From Gammaproteobacteria bacterium (GTDB taxonomy: Bacteria; Aquificota; Aquificia; Aquificales; QOAS01): DNA of 6,008 bases. Both the position numbers and the translations under genes were made by a program. Location of the stretch: the NCBI GenBank assembly GCA_003972855.1, contig QOAS01000172.1, positions 1 to 6,008 on the forward strand, given 5' to 3'. The notes beneath the pieces were generated by a model, which saw only the letters and a program-made list of their open reading frames with translations, searched no databases and was not told the origin of the DNA. Positions 5,357 through 6,008 of the stretch are shown here, piece by piece. The stretch's first letter is position 1; each line of letters begins with the position of its first letter.

Positions 5357-6008
5357 ATGCAACTTCTAAACGAGGAAGTCAAAAACCAAATTAGGGAGAT
5401 TTTTAACAAGGAAGTTCCCAATCCCGTTAAGGTTGTTCTCTTTACCCGCGCCTTCGGGTGTGAAACTTGCGAATATGCGGAAAGGCTTTTGAAGGAAATA
5501 GAGGAAACCGTTCCCGAGAAGTTTAAAGCGGAGGTGGTTTCCAGCGCAATTCCTGAAGGACAGGAGAAGGCTAAGGAATACGGTTTAGACCCCGATAGGG
5601 TTCCCGCAATAGTTATCCTTGACAAAGACGGAAAAGACAGGGGTATCCACTACATAGGTCTTCCCGCGGGATTGGAATTTTCCACCTTTATAAACGGTAT
5701 CGCTTTGGCTTCCAAAGGGGAAGTTGAACTTGACGAGAAAGGTAAAGAAATAGTGGAACAAATAAAACAACCGCTCCTCCGGCGACGCGGCATCGACGAC
5801 GCGGTGGGAGCGATCGCCGTTCACGGGGGTGCCGGCGTGTGGTCGATGCTGGCGATGGGGCTGTTTGGTTATCTTGCCTATCTGGATTCGTTATGGTACC
5901 TGCTGGCGCTGCTGGTCTTTGTTCCAGGGGGGCTCGCCTTCGCACTCGGCTACCGCGGGAGACGGCGAGTCGAGGTGCGCATCACGGTTCTGCTCTTCTT
6001 CTTCTTCT
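5357..6008 (+). CDS. Protein disulfide oxidoreductase, N-terminal fold, joined in frame to a foreign tail
   Basis: Residues 1-137 match the first thioredoxin-like unit of hyperthermophile protein disulfide oxidoreductase, which makes and rearranges cytoplasmic disulfides. The redox motif is C35-E-T-C38 after LFTRAFG. A cis-proline lies in RVPAIV (residues 81-86), and YIGLPAGLEFSTFINGI (99-115) strongly recalls the Aquifex protein. Complete proteins have about 220-230 residues with a second unit carrying CPYC-like cysteines. Here the sequence reaches EIVEQIK (131-137), the usual linker, and then changes to unrelated Arg-rich and membrane sequence with no second Cys pair. The frame has no stop before the window end at 6008. 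Start choice rests on GGAGG at 5346-5350. The N-terminal identity is firm; the protein as written is probably not real. Confidence 0.85.
   Translation, partial: MQLLNEEVKNQIREIFNKEVPNPVKVVLFTRAFGCETCEYAERLLKEIEETVPEKFKAEVVSSAIPEGQEKAKEYGLDPDRVPAIVILDKDGKDRGIHYIGLPAGLEFSTFINGIALASKGEVELDEKGKEIVEQIKQPLLRRRGIDDAVGAIAVHGGAGVWSMLAMGLFGYLAYLDSLWYLLALLVFVPGGLAFALGYRGRRRVEVRITVLLFFFF
5771..6008 (+). other. GC-rich foreign segment with ammonium-transporter-like peptide; probable chimeric contig end
   Basis: GC is about 64% by hand count, against about 45% just before, and arginine codons switch from AGG/AGA to mostly CGN. In the frame continuing from the oxidoreductase, 5792-5869 reads IDDAVGAIAVHGGAGVWSML followed by AMGLFG. 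This resembles the Amt/MEP segment with the second pore histidine (H318 in E. coli AmtB); the His here is codon 5822-5824. The following hydrophobic stretch (5870-5953) and basic GYRGRRR do not clearly continue an Amt protein. The last 19 nt are a CTT-rich run, typical of contig ends. The Amt likeness covers only about 25 residues and is tentative. Confidence 0.6.

Noticed and set aside
5688..5945. An 85-codon minus-strand ORF, rich in Arg and Pro, crossing the composition break
   Set aside because: It spans both the native gene and the foreign segment, has low-complexity composition, and matches nothing I recognise; it is the antisense of the plus-strand frame.
5357..6008. A genuine disulfide oxidoreductase-ammonium transporter fusion protein
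   Set aside because: The join coincides with a sharp GC and codon-use change near a low-complexity sequence end, and it removes half of a two-domain enzyme. A staying-open frame is unsurprising because GC-rich DNA has few stops.
1..6008. CRISPR array, insertion sequence, integrase or attachment site
   Set aside because: No tandem spaced repeats, transposase-like proteins or terminal inverted repeats were seen. The tRNA has no duplicated 3' end nearby that would suggest an integration site.

Overview
The window looks like a short piece, possibly a complete contig, from a thermophilic bacterium of the Aquificota (Aquifex / Desulfurobacterium-type lineages). Three observations support this. The peroxiredoxin and the protein disulfide oxidoreductase closely resemble my recollection of the Aquifex homologues. 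The proteins are rich in Lys and Glu. The one tRNA has 19 of 21 stem pairs as G:C although the surrounding DNA is only moderately GC. The genus cannot be fixed from the sequence alone.

Layout from left to right: the RecA-like C-terminal half of a DEAD-box RNA helicase (28-489, +), cut off abruptly on its 5' side; a possible tiny ORF (541-642, +); an orphan RND/HlyD-type membrane-fusion protein (629-1738, -); a divergent small P-loop kinase of the COG0645 / AAA_33 type (1759-2280, +); a clear intrinsic terminator (2282-2305) serving the convergent thiol peroxidase gene tpx (2315-2827, -); a regulatory region with inverted repeats and back-to-back promoter candidates; tRNA-Pro(CGG) (2974-3046, +); a GlcF/GlpC-like two-cluster Fe-S protein (3049-4329, -); a divergent stand-alone ODP-type di-iron metallo-beta-lactamase protein (4463-5269, +); and the N-terminal thioredoxin fold of a protein disulfide oxidoreductase (from 5357, +).

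Four of the genes deal with redox or oxygen chemistry: peroxide removal (tpx), an oxygen- or NO-binding di-iron fold, a disulfide oxidoreductase, and an electron-transfer Fe-S protein with Cys-rich CCG domains. This is a plausible oxidative-defence and electron-transfer neighbourhood, but the genes lie on both strands and do not form one operon.

The most striking feature is at the right end. Between about 5762 and 5771 the disulfide oxidoreductase stops where its second thioredoxin fold should begin. The sequence changes to about 64% GC DNA with different codon use that encodes a membrane segment resembling an ammonium transporter, and then ends in a CTT-rich run. The reading frame stays open across the join. 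I judge this most likely to be a chimeric assembly or amplification join rather than a new fusion protein. The left end is also abnormal, with in-frame stops directly before the helicase domain. I did not find a convincing novel biological system; the remaining findings are modest regulatory and gene-arrangement observations.
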